Source of the DNA: Pseudomonadota bacterium | Lineage (GTDB): Bacteria; Desulfobacterota; Desulfovibrionia; Desulfovibrionales; Desulfovibrionaceae | Assembly: GCA_023411815.1 (NCBI GenBank) | Contig: JAEYOJ010000095.1 | Location: 1 to 64,000, forward strand | Direction of reading: 5' to 3' | Length of the DNA stretch: 64,000 nucleotides | Part shown: positions 27,981 to 36,670 of the stretch, one piece after another | Layout of the letters: each line of letters starts with the position of its first letter | Position numbering within the stretch: the first letter of the stretch is position 1 | Made by a program: the position numbers and the translations under genes | The notes under the pieces: model-generated | What the model was told of the DNA's origin: nothing | Databases searched by the model: none | The model's input: the letters and a program-made list of their open reading frames with translations, nothing else

Positions 27981-28874
27981 GTGGTTATGTCTAGTACTTA
28001 TCCTGTTTCTTTGTATTTAAATCAAAGATGCGTGTTTGATATATTGGCAATGATGGAAAATGGATTTTCTCATATAGAGAGTATGAGGGATATACAAGCA
28101 ACGCATGAGGATAAAAAAGATAGGATGCATGGTGAAATTGGATTAAAAAATGTGTTTGCGTTGCTAGGTGTTTCAATAGGAGCGGAGACACTTAAAAACG
28201 ATCAATCACAAAGTTCGAAGGAAGTGACTCGCCAACGGATTCATACACCAAATTCTCTTTTTTCAAAGATGAGAGAAAGGCTTCTCAAAGAGAATATATT
28301 ATTTACAAGTAATTTTTTTGAGATACAGACAGGATTTTTTGTTGAGATTAAAGCACAGATAAGAAAAAATCCATTAATTGAAGCACTAGAAACACTTAAA
28401 TCGTTATTGTCACTTGCATTAATATTTGATGAACAGCCAAAAGCAAAAGCAAAAGCAAAAGGAAAGCAATCAAGTGCAAATTCTCAGAAGGCTATGCTCA
28501 CTCAAGTCAACGAATTTATAGATCAGTTGACCATAGGAGGGACTGTTGACCTTTTTGGGAGTTTTGTTGAGGATCCTGCTCAAAAGTTAGTGATTCCTAT
28601 TGATAAGTCATTTTTAAGCGATCCTTCTATGTCTGATCTGGTAGATGGGGAGTATTGCATTCTGGGTAAGGTGACGAAAGTTATCCGTAAAGAAGATGAA
28701 GAGAAGATCAGCCTTCTTAGAAAGACCAGTATGGGGAAGATACAGGCAAGTTTATTTGAGCAGTTTTCAACTGTTCTAATGGAAGTTCAGGCTGCTGGTA
28801 TTAACTTGCCAGAGATGGTCACGGAAATTGATGGTCCCGTTATTCAAATAATACCCATTGGTATATATGCATAA
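27981..28874 (+). CDS. AT-rich uncharacterised protein, DUF6414-like
   Basis: 297 aa starting VMSSTYPVSLYLNQRCVFDILAMMENGFSHI; a second ATG at 27987 (MSSTYPVS) may be the real start. It contains a Gly/hydrophobic segment (GLKNVFALLGVSIG), a charged RQRIHTPNSLFSKMRERLL region and a Lys/Ala-rich linker (KAKAKAKGKQSS). The layout reminds me of DUF6414 proteins, from memory only. Base composition is far lower in GC than the neighbouring genes, indicating recent transfer behind tRNA-Arg. It stands alone and is followed by a strong terminator. Confidence 0.65.
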   Translation: MVMSSTYPVSLYLNQRCVFDILAMMENGFSHIESMRDIQATHEDKKDRMHGEIGLKNVFALLGVSIGAETLKNDQSQSSKEVTRQRIHTPNSLFSKMRERLLKENILFTSNFFEIQTGFFVEIKAQIRKNPLIEALETLKSLLSLALIFDEQPKAKAKAKGKQSSANSQKAMLTQVNEFIDQLTIGGTVDLFGSFVEDPAQKLVIPIDKSFLSDPSMSDLVDGEYCILGKVTKVIRKEDEEKISLLRKTSMGKIQASLFEQFSTVLMEVQAAGINLPEMVTEIDGPVIQIIPIGIYA

Positions 28875-28897
28875 GGTATTAAAGCTGTTTAAGTTAG

Positions 28898-28927
28898 AAT
28901 TGGGAGAGAGTAAGCCCTCTCCCAGTT
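28898..28927. terminator. Terminator between AT-rich gene and slipin gene
   Basis: AATTGGGAGAG pairs with CTCTCCCAGTT (one G-U pair) around an 8-base loop, placed between two convergent genes. Confidence 0.7.
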
Positions 28928-28942
28928 CGATTATAATAAGCT

Positions 28943-29881
28943 TTAGCTGATTTTAAACGATCCCTTGTTCCTGACTTCGTCCAGCACCTTGGTCAGACCG
29001 GCCACGGTGCCGCCGATGTCCGCCAGGTTGGCGGGCAGGATCAGGGTGTTCGTCTCCTTGGCCAGGTTGCCGAACTGCGTGATGTACTGCTCGGCGAGGC
29101 GCAGCGACGCGGCGCCATGTCCGCCGTTCTCCTGCAGGGCCAAGGCTACCCTGCGGATGCCCTCGGCCGTGGCAGTGGCGACCGCCTCGATCTGGGCGGC
29201 CTCGCCGGCGGCTTCGTTCTTGAGGCGCTCGCGGTAGCCCAGCGACTCGTTGATGGCCTTTTCCTTCTCGCCCAGGGACTGGTTGATCGCGGATTCCCGC
29301 TCTCCTTCGGACTTGAGGATCGCAGCCCGCTTCTCGCGTTCGGCCTGCATCTGCTTCTGCATGGACTCCAGGATCGGCTGCGGCATGGTGATGTCCTTGA
29401 TCTCGTAGCGGAGCACCTTGATGCCCCAGCTGGAGGCGGCCTGATCCACGGCGTCCACGACCTTCCGGTTGATCTCCTCGCGTTCCTCGAAGGTCTTGTC
29501 CAGCTCGTAGGTGCCGATGACCGAGCGCAGCGTGGTCTGCGCCAGCTGGGTGGCCGCGAACAGGTAGTTGTCGATGCCGTAGGCGGCCTGCTTGGCGTCC
29601 ATGACCTGGATGTAGATCACGCCGTCGATGTCCACCACCACGTTGTCCTTGGTCACGCAGGACTGCTTCGGGGTGTCTATCACGGTCTCCTTCAGCGAGA
29701 ACCTGTAGCTGACCTTGTCTATGAACGGGACCAGGATATGGAAGCCGGCGTCCATGGAGGTCTTGTACTTGCCGAGACGTTCCACCACATAGCGGTTCAT
29801 CTGCGGCACGATGACCGCCGTCTTGACCAGGGTGAAGATGACCAGGAACGCGAGAACGATCGCTACGATTAATCCTTCCAT
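28943..29881 (-). CDS. Slipin / stomatin-like SPFH protein
   Basis: Start at 29881 (MEGLIVAIVLAFLVIFTLVKTAV) with GAGGAG upstream. One N-terminal membrane helix, then an SPFH domain (VPQMNRYVVERLGKYK ... FIDKVSYRFSLKETVIDTP), then an Ala/Glu-rich coiled coil (SLGEKEKAINESLGYRE). 312 aa, the usual length. SPFH proteins form membrane microdomain scaffolds. It follows the NfeD gene by 4 bases, a classic pairing in which NfeD interacts with the slipin. Confidence 0.92.
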   Translation of the reverse strand: MEGLIVAIVLAFLVIFTLVKTAVIVPQMNRYVVERLGKYKTSMDAGFHILVPFIDKVSYRFSLKETVIDTPKQSCVTKDNVVVDIDGVIYIQVMDAKQAAYGIDNYLFAATQLAQTTLRSVIGTYELDKTFEEREEINRKVVDAVDQAASSWGIKVLRYEIKDITMPQPILESMQKQMQAEREKRAAILKSEGERESAINQSLGEKEKAINESLGYRERLKNEAAGEAAQIEAVATATAEGIRRVALALQENGGHGAASLRLAEQYITQFGNLAKETNTLILPANLADIGGTVAGLTKVLDEVRNKGSFKIS

Positions 29882-29885
29882 GTAC

Positions 29886-30338
29886 TTACTCCTCGACTTT
29901 GCGCACGCGGAAGGCGCCGTGGCCCTCCTCGGCATGGGAAATGATGCGGGCGGAATCGCCGGCTTGCAGGATATCGTCCGAATAGGCCTTCCAGTACGAC
30001 CCGCGGTATTTGACCTTTCCGGGCATGTTGGGCCGGATTGGTTCGGTCACGCTGACAATGGAACCCAATACACCGTCCTCGAACTCCTCGCCCTTAGCCG
30101 ACCCTATCAGCCGCCCGTGGAAGACGCGCTTGAGGTAGGCTCGCAGCAGGACGAGCGAAACCACCGATGCGGCGGTGAAGATCATTATCTGCTGGCTGAG
30201 GCTGATGTCGAGAAAAGCGACGGCCAGGGCCGCTGCCCAGGCGCCGACGGCGAAGAAGAACAGGATGAACCCGGGAAGCTGCATTTCCAGGAGAAGGAAA
30301 GCGGCTCCGACCAGGAACCAGATCACATACGCCCGCAT
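29886..30338 (-). CDS. NfeD family membrane protein
   Basis: Start at 30338 (MRAYVIWFLVGAAFLL) with AAGGAGGG seven bases upstream. 150 aa: three or four membrane helices, then a C-terminal OB-fold-like domain (GEEFEDGVLGSIVSVTEPI ... KVKYRGSYWKAYSDD). The short form lacks the ClpP-like protease domain of long NfeD proteins. Operonic with the slipin gene. Confidence 0.9.
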   Translation of the reverse strand: MRAYVIWFLVGAAFLLLEMQLPGFILFFFAVGAWAAALAVAFLDISLSQQIMIFTAASVVSLVLLRAYLKRVFHGRLIGSAKGEEFEDGVLGSIVSVTEPIRPNMPGKVKYRGSYWKAYSDDILQAGDSARIISHAEEGHGAFRVRKVEE

Positions 30339-30643
30339 GATGCATCCCTCCTTTGCTGGCGCGGATTTCAGGGCTTTGCGTGCACGAGCGCGGCGACGTG
30401 ACGGCCCTATGTGTCTTGAAAGCAAGGCTCTGATTTGCAAGCGAAAATCAGGCCAATATGCGCCTTCGGCCTGTGAATTGGTTCCTGGCCTCGTGCAAAA
30501 CCATTTCGGAAGACCATGTTCAGCCTGCCTGCGAGCGATACGCCCTCCTTGCGCGATCTGGCGTTTGCCCTGTCCGCGCTGGTTGTCAGAGCCTTGCGAT
30601 TATCCTATGCGGTGCGCGGATAACAATCGCGACAGGAGGGGAA

Positions 30644-31504
30644 GTGACGAAACGATTCGACTACACGTATTCGGTGTGGTGGAACCTGCTGCTCATCATC
30701 GCGGGCAGCGCCGTCCAGGCCTTTGGCCTCAAGGCCATAGCCGTGCCGCACGGCTTCGTGGCCAGCGGCGTCTTCGGCGCCGGCATGCTCATCAACTACG
30801 CCTCGGGCTGGCTCACGCCAGGCGTCCTCTATTTCCTGCTGAACCTGCCCCTGTTCGTGGTCGGCTGGATGTACGTGAGCAGGCGTTTCTTCTGGTACAG
30901 CGCCTTCGCCATGGCCGTCATCACCGGGCTTTACGAGGTAATGCCATCCAGCGCGGGCATCCAGGACCAGCTATATGCGGCAGTGGCTTCCGGAGCGCTG
31001 GTCGGAGCGGGCGCGGGCCTCGTCTTGCGCTCGCTGGGCTCCAACGGCGGTCTGGATGTCATCGCCGTGCTGCTCTTCCAGCGCTACAACATCGGCATCG
31101 GCAAGCTCTACTTCGCCTACAACCTGGTCCTGTTCGCCTTCGCCCTGACGGTCCTGCCCGTGGACCTGGTCATCGCCTCGCTCATCATGGTCTTCATCAC
31201 CAGCGTGGGCGTGGAGTACGTGCTGTCCATGTTCTCCCAGCGCAAGAGCGTGTTCATCGTCTCGGACAAGAACCGCGAGATCGCCCGCGACATCATGGAC
31301 AAGCTGCGCCAGGGCGCGACGTACATCAAGGGCTACGGCGCGTATTCGGGCCGCGAGAAGGACATCCTCATGACCGTGGTCAACAACGTGCAGCTCAAGA
31401 AGCTGGAGGAGATCGTGTTCACCAATGACGATCACGCGCTGTTCATCGTGGAGAACACGTTCAACGTGCTGGGTGCTTCATTTTCAAAGCGGAAGATATA
31501 CTGA
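30644..31504 (+). CDS. YitT family membrane protein (DUF161/DUF2179)
   Basis: The GTG at 30644 is preceded by AGGAGG four bases away and gives 286 aa, the normal YitT length. Several membrane helices (LLLIIAGSAVQAFGLKAIA, HGFVASGVFGAGMLINY, ALVGAGAGLVLRSLGSNGG) are followed by a soluble DUF2179 domain (SQRKSVFIVSDKNREIARDI ... GYGAYSGREKDIL). The transport role is unknown. Its end overlaps the convergent thioesterase gene by 21 bases. Confidence 0.88.
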   Translation: MTKRFDYTYSVWWNLLLIIAGSAVQAFGLKAIAVPHGFVASGVFGAGMLINYASGWLTPGVLYFLLNLPLFVVGWMYVSRRFFWYSAFAMAVITGLYEVMPSSAGIQDQLYAAVASGALVGAGAGLVLRSLGSNGGLDVIAVLLFQRYNIGIGKLYFAYNLVLFAFALTVLPVDLVIASLIMVFITSVGVEYVLSMFSQRKSVFIVSDKNREIARDIMDKLRQGATYIKGYGAYSGREKDILMTVVNNVQLKKLEEIVFTNDDHALFIVENTFNVLGASFSKRKIY

Positions 31505-32014
31505 GGCGGCATCGCGCGCCGATGCCCCGCTGTGGTGCCGGCGCGTCCCGCCAAGTGCGTCTCCCCTGCGCTTACCCGAGTCGGCCGGATCGCCCCTGCG
31601 GATGTTGTAGACCGAGCGGCCCTCGGCCAGGATGGTTTCGGGGTCGTCGCGCGAGTAGAGCACCGTGGAGGCGTTGCCCACCCTGTTGCCCAGCAGCTTG
31701 ACGCGCGACTCGGCCACGATGTCGTTGCCGAAGGCGGGTTTCAGGTAGTCCACGCGCAGGTCGATGGTCGACAGCTTGTCCGTGATGTCGCACATGCTCC
31801 AGACCGCGAAGCCGCCGCAGGTATCGACCAGGGTGGAGATGACCCCGCCGTGCAGCGCCCCGCGCCGTGTGTCGCCGATCAGCTCGTCCTTGTAGGGAAC
31901 GTAGAGCCTGCAAAGCCCCGGTTCCAGGGAGAGCAGCTTGATGCCGATGAACTTGTTGAAGGGCAGTTGGTTTTCGATGAGGTCGCGGAAGGCTTCGATG
32001 TTCAGTTCATTCAT
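31484..32014 (-). CDS. PaaI-type hotdog thioesterase
   Basis: Start at 32014 (MNELNIEAFRDLIENQLPF) with GGAG eight bases upstream. The hotdog core contains GALHGGVISTLVDTCGGFAVW, with the HGG motif of PaaI/YbgC-like acyl-CoA thioesterases, and TIDLRVDYLKPA. The C-terminal 35 residues are basic and look like an extension beyond the fold. Substrate unknown. Convergent overlap with the YitT gene. Confidence 0.88.
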   Translation of the reverse strand: MNELNIEAFRDLIENQLPFNKFIGIKLLSLEPGLCRLYVPYKDELIGDTRRGALHGGVISTLVDTCGGFAVWSMCDITDKLSTIDLRVDYLKPAFGNDIVAESRVKLLGNRVGNASTVLYSRDDPETILAEGRSVYNIRRGDPADSGKRRGDALGGTRRHHSGASARDAASVYLPL

Positions 32015-32249
32015 GCGAGCGCTCCAAACGTGGATTGCCGCGCGCTTCGCAAGAGCGGTCTGGAAGCGGCGGGAGGGTGGATTCAGGAGCAGGCGATCAT
32101 GCCAAGATGCTAGAGTAGCGGAAAATGGCGGGCGGAACAATGCAGCAGTTTGCCGCGCGGGGAGGCCCCGCGCAATGAGGTGAGGATCAAGGACTCTACG
32201 GCGGATTATACGAGACTGAAGCAGTCGGAGGAAGGAAAGGAGAAAAAGG

Positions 32250-32456
32250 TCACTCCGTTCTATTTGAAGCGCATAATTGCTCGGAAATCTTATCCGGCGG
32301 GATTTCAACGATCCGGCCATCCTCCCAGACCACGGCGGACACTCCATCGGCGACGTGACGCAGAATATCCTTGCGCACAGCGGCTTGCATAGCTTCGTCC
32401 AGGCCTTGGCCTTCCATCAGAATCGCGGTGATGTCCCTATTTGTCTTTTCTTCCAT
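32250..32456 (-). CDS. Small partner of the zeta-like kinase (possible antitoxin)
   Basis: 68 aa starting MEEKTNRDITAILMEGQGLD; its start lies 20 bases inside the 3' end of the zeta-like gene. It is mostly helical in appearance and ends in a hydrophilic tail, with VVWEDGRIVEIPPD in the middle. Genes of this size and placement often accompany zeta-like kinases. An antitoxin role is inferred from arrangement only. Confidence 0.6.
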   Translation of the reverse strand: MEEKTNRDITAILMEGQGLDEAMQAAVRKDILRHVADGVSAVVWEDGRIVEIPPDKISEQLCASNRTE

Positions 32457-33039
32457 ACCGGTTCCGTATGTCTTCCCACTTCCGTGGGGCAGGAATGGCA
32501 AGAACGTTCTCGCCCGAACCCCTTGCCAGGAGGCGCGGTCCGGATTTCAGCGAATTATCGTAGAAGCGCCAGGGTGCGGTCAAGGGCATATACAAGGTGA
32601 AGAAATTGCGCAGGCCTGCATCGTATCTCCTGCGTACGACCTCCTCGGGAATGGCATGTCCGCCCCGGCTCACTCTGCTGCGCACGCGGGCGACAGCCAT
32701 CTCGGGACTCGGAAGCCAGAGGAAAACGATATGCAGCGAGTAGCTCCGCATCTCCTGCACTGTTCTGATCCAGGCGGCATAGCTGCGGGCCGCCAAGGTC
32801 GTCTCGAAAGCGAAATCGGCCCCATCCGCCGCCAGGAACTTGAGCCGTTCGAGCATGATCCGGCCTGCCTGCATGGCCGCGCTCTCGGGGTTGAACCCCG
32901 ACAAACCTTGAGCGATGACATCGGCGTTGACGAAGAACGGGACGTCGAGAACGTCGCGCAACAGGGCCGGGGCGGTCGTGGTCTTGCCCGCGCCGTTGGG
33001 GCCGGCGATGATGATGACGTTGGGGGTGTGGGTGGTCAC
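32437..33039 (-). CDS. Zeta-toxin-like P-loop kinase
   Basis: 200 aa from a GTG start. Walker A AGPNGAGKTTTAP is at about residues 12-24, NADVIAQGLSGFNPESAAM and FAFETTLAARSY follow, as in the zeta-toxin/UDP-GlcNAc kinase and related ATPase family. The family phosphorylates UDP-sugars or acts on unknown small substrates; many chromosomal members are not proven toxins. Paired with a downstream overlapping small gene. It abuts the island 2 boundary on the host side. Confidence 0.85.
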   Translation of the reverse strand: MTTHTPNVIIIAGPNGAGKTTTAPALLRDVLDVPFFVNADVIAQGLSGFNPESAAMQAGRIMLERLKFLAADGADFAFETTLAARSYAAWIRTVQEMRSYSLHIVFLWLPSPEMAVARVRSRVSRGGHAIPEEVVRRRYDAGLRNFFTLYMPLTAPWRFYDNSLKSGPRLLARGSGENVLAIPAPRKWEDIRNRYGRKDK

Positions 33040-33106
33040 GGTGGAGCGAACTTATGCCGTCCCGGTGTCGGAAGGCAACCTGAAACAACCTGGCTGCTCA
33101 AAAACG

Positions 33107-33138
33107 AAGGGCCGGTCAGCTTTCGCTACCCGGCCCTT
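33107..33138 (-). terminator. Original host terminator of tRNA-Ala
   Basis: AAGGGCCGG / CCGGCCCTT stem with a T run (CGTTTTT) on the minus strand. It sits just beyond the tRNA-Ala 3' fragment, where a minus-strand tRNA-Ala transcript would have ended before island 2 inserted. Confidence 0.7.
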
Positions 33139-33151
33139 TTGGCGTCTAATC

Positions 33152-33200
33152 TGGTGGAGCTGAAGAGAATTGAACTCTTGACCTCTTGAATGCCATTCAA
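33152..33200 (-). repeat. 3' fragment of tRNA-Ala(GGC), left attachment site
   Basis: Reading on the minus strand, it contains most of the anticodon stem-loop, a T-arm (AAGAG-TTCAATT-CTCTT) and an acceptor strand ending CCA. The 19-base block CCTCTTGAATGCCATTCAA (33182-33200) is identical to 53767-53785 in the intact tRNA-Ala, marking the probable crossover core. The T-arm differs from that of the intact gene but keeps perfect pairing. Confidence 0.88.
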
Positions 33201-33312
33201 TGCATTGATGATTCTCTGTAGCGGGTTGTTAAGCTTATTTCTTTTTAATTTTAGCCATTTACCAATTTACAGTGTCCCAATCCATCACGTTCTGCCACCC
33301 ATTTTCATTTGT

Positions 33313-33337
33313 AAAACTGGCACAAAACTGGCACAAA
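33313..33337 (+). repeat. Left ACTGGCACA arm repeats
   Basis: Two ACTGGCACA units about one helical turn apart, 113 bases inside the left core. The same 25-base block with one mismatch recurs at 53636-53660, 107 bases inside the right core. This arrangement fits arm-type integrase binding sites. Confidence 0.7.
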
Positions 33338-33388
33338 TCCCTGTAGGCAGTTTCAGGTGCTTTTCCCCCTAAAATCGAGAGATGGGCC

Positions 33389-34558
33389 ATGGGATCGAGT
33401 AAGTGGATCAAACTGGAGCGAGGTATCCGCTGCCGGGAGCATCCAACGCGAAGGCATGGGGTTAGGTCTGACCGATATTTCGTGCTGCGTTTTTCTGTTG
33501 ACGGCGAAATGGCTCAAGAAGCTCTCGGATGGGCTTCGGAAGGGATTACTCTTGAAAAGGCACGGGTAGAACTCGCCAAGCTTAAAGAAGCAAAACGGAC
33601 GGGTCTGGGTTCAAAAACGATGAGGGAGCGTCGAGAGCAGGAAAAAGCACAGCGGGATCGACAAGAGCGAGAGGCGCAGCAGGCCAAGTTTAGGGCGATC
33701 ACATGCGAAGTTTTCTGGCGTGATTCTTACTGGCCATGCCAAACGCACAAAGCCAAGGGCAGCTTAGACGCCGAGCAGGCCCTTTGGGCAAAATGGCTGG
33801 CTCCGGTGTTAGGCGATATCCCACTTTATCAAATTGGAATTCCTGACTTGGAGATGGTGAAGCAGCGTATGATCAAAGCCGATCTTTCGCCTGCCACCAT
33901 CAAGTACGCGATGGCTCTTTTTTCACAGCTATGGACCCTGGCAGTAACCCATGGTGTCCTCGAAGGGCCGTGTCCAACAAAACAAATCAAGCTTCCTAAG
34001 CGAGACAACCAGCGGCAGCGTTTTCTTTCGCCTGATGAAGCAAAGCAGCTTCTGGACACCCTGCGGCAAAGATCTAAGCGGACACATGACATGGCCCTTT
34101 TTGCCCTTCAATGCGGGCTACGTTTTGGTGAAATCGCCAAACTTCGGTGGGAGGATTTGGATTTAAACAACAAAACAATCCTCATTCGTGATCCCAAGTC
34201 TCGTAGGAATCGGCACGCGATTATCACTGACACTCTTCTTAAAGTAATCGAGGAACGTCGTCCTCCACGCCCAGCGGGGTTGATATTTCCTGACCACGAA
34301 GGTAAGCCAATGGCGCGGATTTCCAAAACTTTTACAAGGGTTGCCAATGAGCTTTTCAACAAAGATGTTGAAGATCCTCGAAATCGGGTGTGTTTTCACA
34401 CACTTCGTCATACATTTGCGTCGTCCCTTGTAGCCGCAGGGGGAACTCTTTACTTGGTACAAAAGCTTCTCGGACACTCATCTATTAAGATGACCGAAAG
34501 ATATGCACATTTGTCTTCAGATAACTTACGAGATTTGCTCAATAATGTGCATAAATAG
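33389..34558 (+). CDS. int: Tyrosine recombinase, island 2 integrase
   Basis: 389 aa. Catalytic motifs are complete: ALQCGLRFGEIAKLRWEDL (Arg), HTLRHTFASSL (HxLRH), LGHSSIKMTERYAHL (terminal Tyr). Residues 75-100 are a Gln/Glu/Arg-rich coiled stretch before the SAM-like core-binding domain. The N-terminus resembles the island 1 integrase. It is transcribed inward from the attachment site; its stop TAG overlaps a possible GTG of the next ORF. Confidence 0.95.
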   Translation: MGSSKWIKLERGIRCREHPTRRHGVRSDRYFVLRFSVDGEMAQEALGWASEGITLEKARVELAKLKEAKRTGLGSKTMRERREQEKAQRDRQEREAQQAKFRAITCEVFWRDSYWPCQTHKAKGSLDAEQALWAKWLAPVLGDIPLYQIGIPDLEMVKQRMIKADLSPATIKYAMALFSQLWTLAVTHGVLEGPCPTKQIKLPKRDNQRQRFLSPDEAKQLLDTLRQRSKRTHDMALFALQCGLRFGEIAKLRWEDLDLNNKTILIRDPKSRRNRHAIITDTLLKVIEERRPPRPAGLIFPDHEGKPMARISKTFTRVANELFNKDVEDPRNRVCFHTLRHTFASSLVAAGGTLYLVQKLLGHSSIKMTERYAHLSSDNLRDLLNNVHK

Positions 34559-34605
34559 TGAGGGTCTGCCGAAAGCGCAACGCGTTAAATTTCAAGAGGT
34601 ACGCG

Positions 34606-35805
34606 GTGAATAATGAAGTGCGGGATGAAGATTGCTCCCCTGAGGATGCTAAAGAAGTTCAGAAATTTAAGCAGGCGGTGCTGAGAAGTCAAAAGAAAGA
34701 CATCAAGGTTCACGAAACCCTTGAAAAATCCCAGTATATACTTTTTTGGGACTATAACTATGCAGCTCGGTCTTTTATCGTAGACCTTAAGGAGAAGGTG
34801 TGGTTTAGAAAAAGATACGATGTGAGCACTGTCATCCTTTCTTTTTTGATGAAACATGAAGGCATAAGCGAACATTACTTCGAGAGGGCTATTCGCGAGC
34901 TTGTGATTGCTTATAATGCTGAGTATAACAAAAATCCTAAGTTTAGCTATCAGATTCTTCCTGGAGAGCAAAGGAATGAATACAGGATATCAAAGCTAAC
35001 AAAAGACGAGCTTAAGGCCGCGAGGTTTTTCCTCTATGTGTCATTTAAGTATGGATATACTTTTACAAAGAGAGTATATCCACACCAGCTTGATTCTAGG
35101 ATTATACAAATATTGAGAAATCCCAACTACGATTTAAATCTTGACCATATTCAGCAAAGAAGTTTCATAAAATACCGGGGGGACAAAAACGATGGCGTGA
35201 GATTCAATTTTGTAAACCGACAGGGGCGTTCTTTTTTTGAAAATGAAAAAGGCGGCAACTTATATTTGTACATTGATCCAGAGGAATATCACGCCAGAAA
35301 GAATACCCAAAATATATCAGAAGTTATAAGCGCGTGGAAAAAAAGGAGGGGCCTTGGCTATTACCAGCATAATGACAAAGCATTGATTCAAGTGATTGTC
35401 AACGGTGAAACTATCCACAACGCTGGATCATCGCATGATTTGGCTAAAGAGATAGATGCGAAGCTAGACTACCTCGTTTTGAGCTACAACACTTGGATTG
35501 ATTATGCCAAGTTGGCAGACAGCCAGCTTGCCGCAAAAACAATAAAGCATATATATGTCCCGCGACATGAACAGGTTCCAGATCAGGCAAGAGCCATTGG
35601 TCTATGGCTTTGGGATCTTGTCCATTTTGAGAAAATGTCTCAGACGGAAGCCATTAAGCATGTTCTCGATGCTTCTTTTGGTCATTACCGGAAGGCCTCT
35701 GACGACCGGGTATTGCGTCGGGACTACGCCCTTGCCGCAAATTGCATAAAACACTGCAAGGTTCTTAAGTGCCAGGACATAGTGCCTGCTAAACAAGAAA
35801 AATAA
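34606..35805 (+). CDS. Uncharacterised protein next to the integrase
   Basis: Start placed at the GTG with AGAGG upstream (MNNEVRDEDCSPEDAKEV); an earlier GTG at 34558 overlaps the integrase stop and lacks a ribosome-binding site. About 399 aa, soluble, rich in aromatic and charged residues, with segments such as YILFWDYNYAARSFIVDL and IGLWLWDLVHFEKMSQ. I recognise no domain. Its GC content is lower than that of the integrase and core genes. Position directly after an integrase suggests a regulatory, excision or cargo function, which is a guess. Confidence 0.75.
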   Translation: MNNEVRDEDCSPEDAKEVQKFKQAVLRSQKKDIKVHETLEKSQYILFWDYNYAARSFIVDLKEKVWFRKRYDVSTVILSFLMKHEGISEHYFERAIRELVIAYNAEYNKNPKFSYQILPGEQRNEYRISKLTKDELKAARFFLYVSFKYGYTFTKRVYPHQLDSRIIQILRNPNYDLNLDHIQQRSFIKYRGDKNDGVRFNFVNRQGRSFFENEKGGNLYLYIDPEEYHARKNTQNISEVISAWKKRRGLGYYQHNDKALIQVIVNGETIHNAGSSHDLAKEIDAKLDYLVLSYNTWIDYAKLADSQLAAKTIKHIYVPRHEQVPDQARAIGLWLWDLVHFEKMSQTEAIKHVLDASFGHYRKASDDRVLRRDYALAANCIKHCKVLKCQDIVPAKQEK

Positions 35806-36108
35806 AAAGGTATCGGATCGATGCCGATGGTGACTTCGGTCCCGACCTGCCACCAGGCTTGTCCAGACGCTTACGGCGCTGACATGATCCGAGTCGGCAC
35901 TGCCAATCTACCTGATCCTTGAGGCCATGGAGCGGATGCGCAGTCTCCACTCCTGCCTGTGCTGGCACGCCGGCAAGGGAAAGCCCCTCAAGTTGCTCGA
36001 AGAACCCACCCACGACCAAGCCCTCATCCTCAAAGCTTGAGGCTACCAATTCGGCGTAGCCAATGGGGGAGACGGATGATTTCCGTCCGTTCCAGGCACG
36101 AGAAAGAA
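35806..36108 (+). other. Gene-free stretch with an IS66-like remnant
   Basis: 35902-35931 is a 30-base exact copy of 36799-36828, reading PIYLILEAM in the frame of IS66 TnpB. After it the frame continues into an unrelated tail (KGKPLKLLEEPTHDQALIL) ending at 36040, so it is a chimeric fragment with no complete gene. The two copies bracket the RelBE-type pair. Confidence 0.55.
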
Positions 36109-36384
36109 TTAAGGATATTCCTGGGCGGCGTGTAATATCCGCAATATCGTTATCTGGCTTGGGGTTTCGGAGTAAACAACAATATAGTTTTTTCTGACTA
36201 CGATTTCCCGTGTAGCTGGAACGCGCCCCACCCGGTACATTTGCGGGTTTTGGGGAAGTTTCTCCACCGTGGCTACCAATTCGTCTTTTAATGCCTGCGC
36301 GGCTTCCGGGTTATCGTCCGATATGTAATCGACTATTGCCCACAAGTCCGCGTGTGCGGCCCTTTTCCACTCAACGGGCGGCAC
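36109..36384 (-). CDS. ParE/RelE-type toxin
   Basis: 91 aa with the fold signature of RelE/ParE toxins: VEWKRAAHADLWAIVDYIS, then NPEAAQALKDEL, MYRVGRVPATREIVVRKNYIVVY and TILRILHAAQEYP. RelE members cut ribosome-bound mRNA and ParE members poison gyrase; which applies is not clear, though the DinJ/RelB partner favours mRNA cleavage. Its start overlaps the antitoxin gene by 14 bases. Confidence 0.9.
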   Translation of the reverse strand: MPPVEWKRAAHADLWAIVDYISDDNPEAAQALKDELVATVEKLPQNPQMYRVGRVPATREIVVRKNYIVVYSETPSQITILRILHAAQEYP

Positions 36385-36670
36385 TACGCTTCCTGTCTAT
36401 CAAAGACTGAATATCATCCATAACTTGTTCATGGGGTACGGTTGGTGACGTGTCGTTTAAGGCTTCCTGCACCTTGGCCTTAAACCATGCGTCATAGCTG
36501 GTATTGTCCGCAACCAAGCCCGGCGGTAAGCCCCCTTCCTTGGCAATACGAGTCAAAAGAATCCGCACGGCATCGGACAGGGTAAGGCCAAGATCTTCCA
36601 GCTTTTCCGCAGCTTCATTCTTCACTTGGGTGTTTACTCGCACATGGAGCATTGAGGTTTGAGCGGCCAT
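36371..36670 (-). CDS. RelB/DinJ-type antitoxin
   Basis: 99 aa. The N-terminal ribbon-helix-helix part (MLHVRVNTQVKNEAAEKLEDLGLTLSDAVRILLTRI) is typical of RelB/DinJ antitoxins, which bind their own promoter and neutralise the toxin through the C-terminal half. It precedes and overlaps the toxin gene, the usual order. The promoter should lie in the low-GC stretch just right of 36670. Confidence 0.9.
   Translation of the reverse strand: MAAQTSMLHVRVNTQVKNEAAEKLEDLGLTLSDAVRILLTRIAKEGGLPPGLVADNTSYDAWFKAKVQEALNDTSPTVPHEQVMDDIQSLIDRKRSAAR

Noticed and set aside
27792..28927. tRNA-Arg as attachment site for the AT-rich gene
   Set aside because: No repeat of the tRNA 3' end beyond the gene and no integrase were found.
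33152..33200. A functional tRNA at the left island end
   Set aside because: It lacks the 5' acceptor strand and D-arm; only the 3' half is present.
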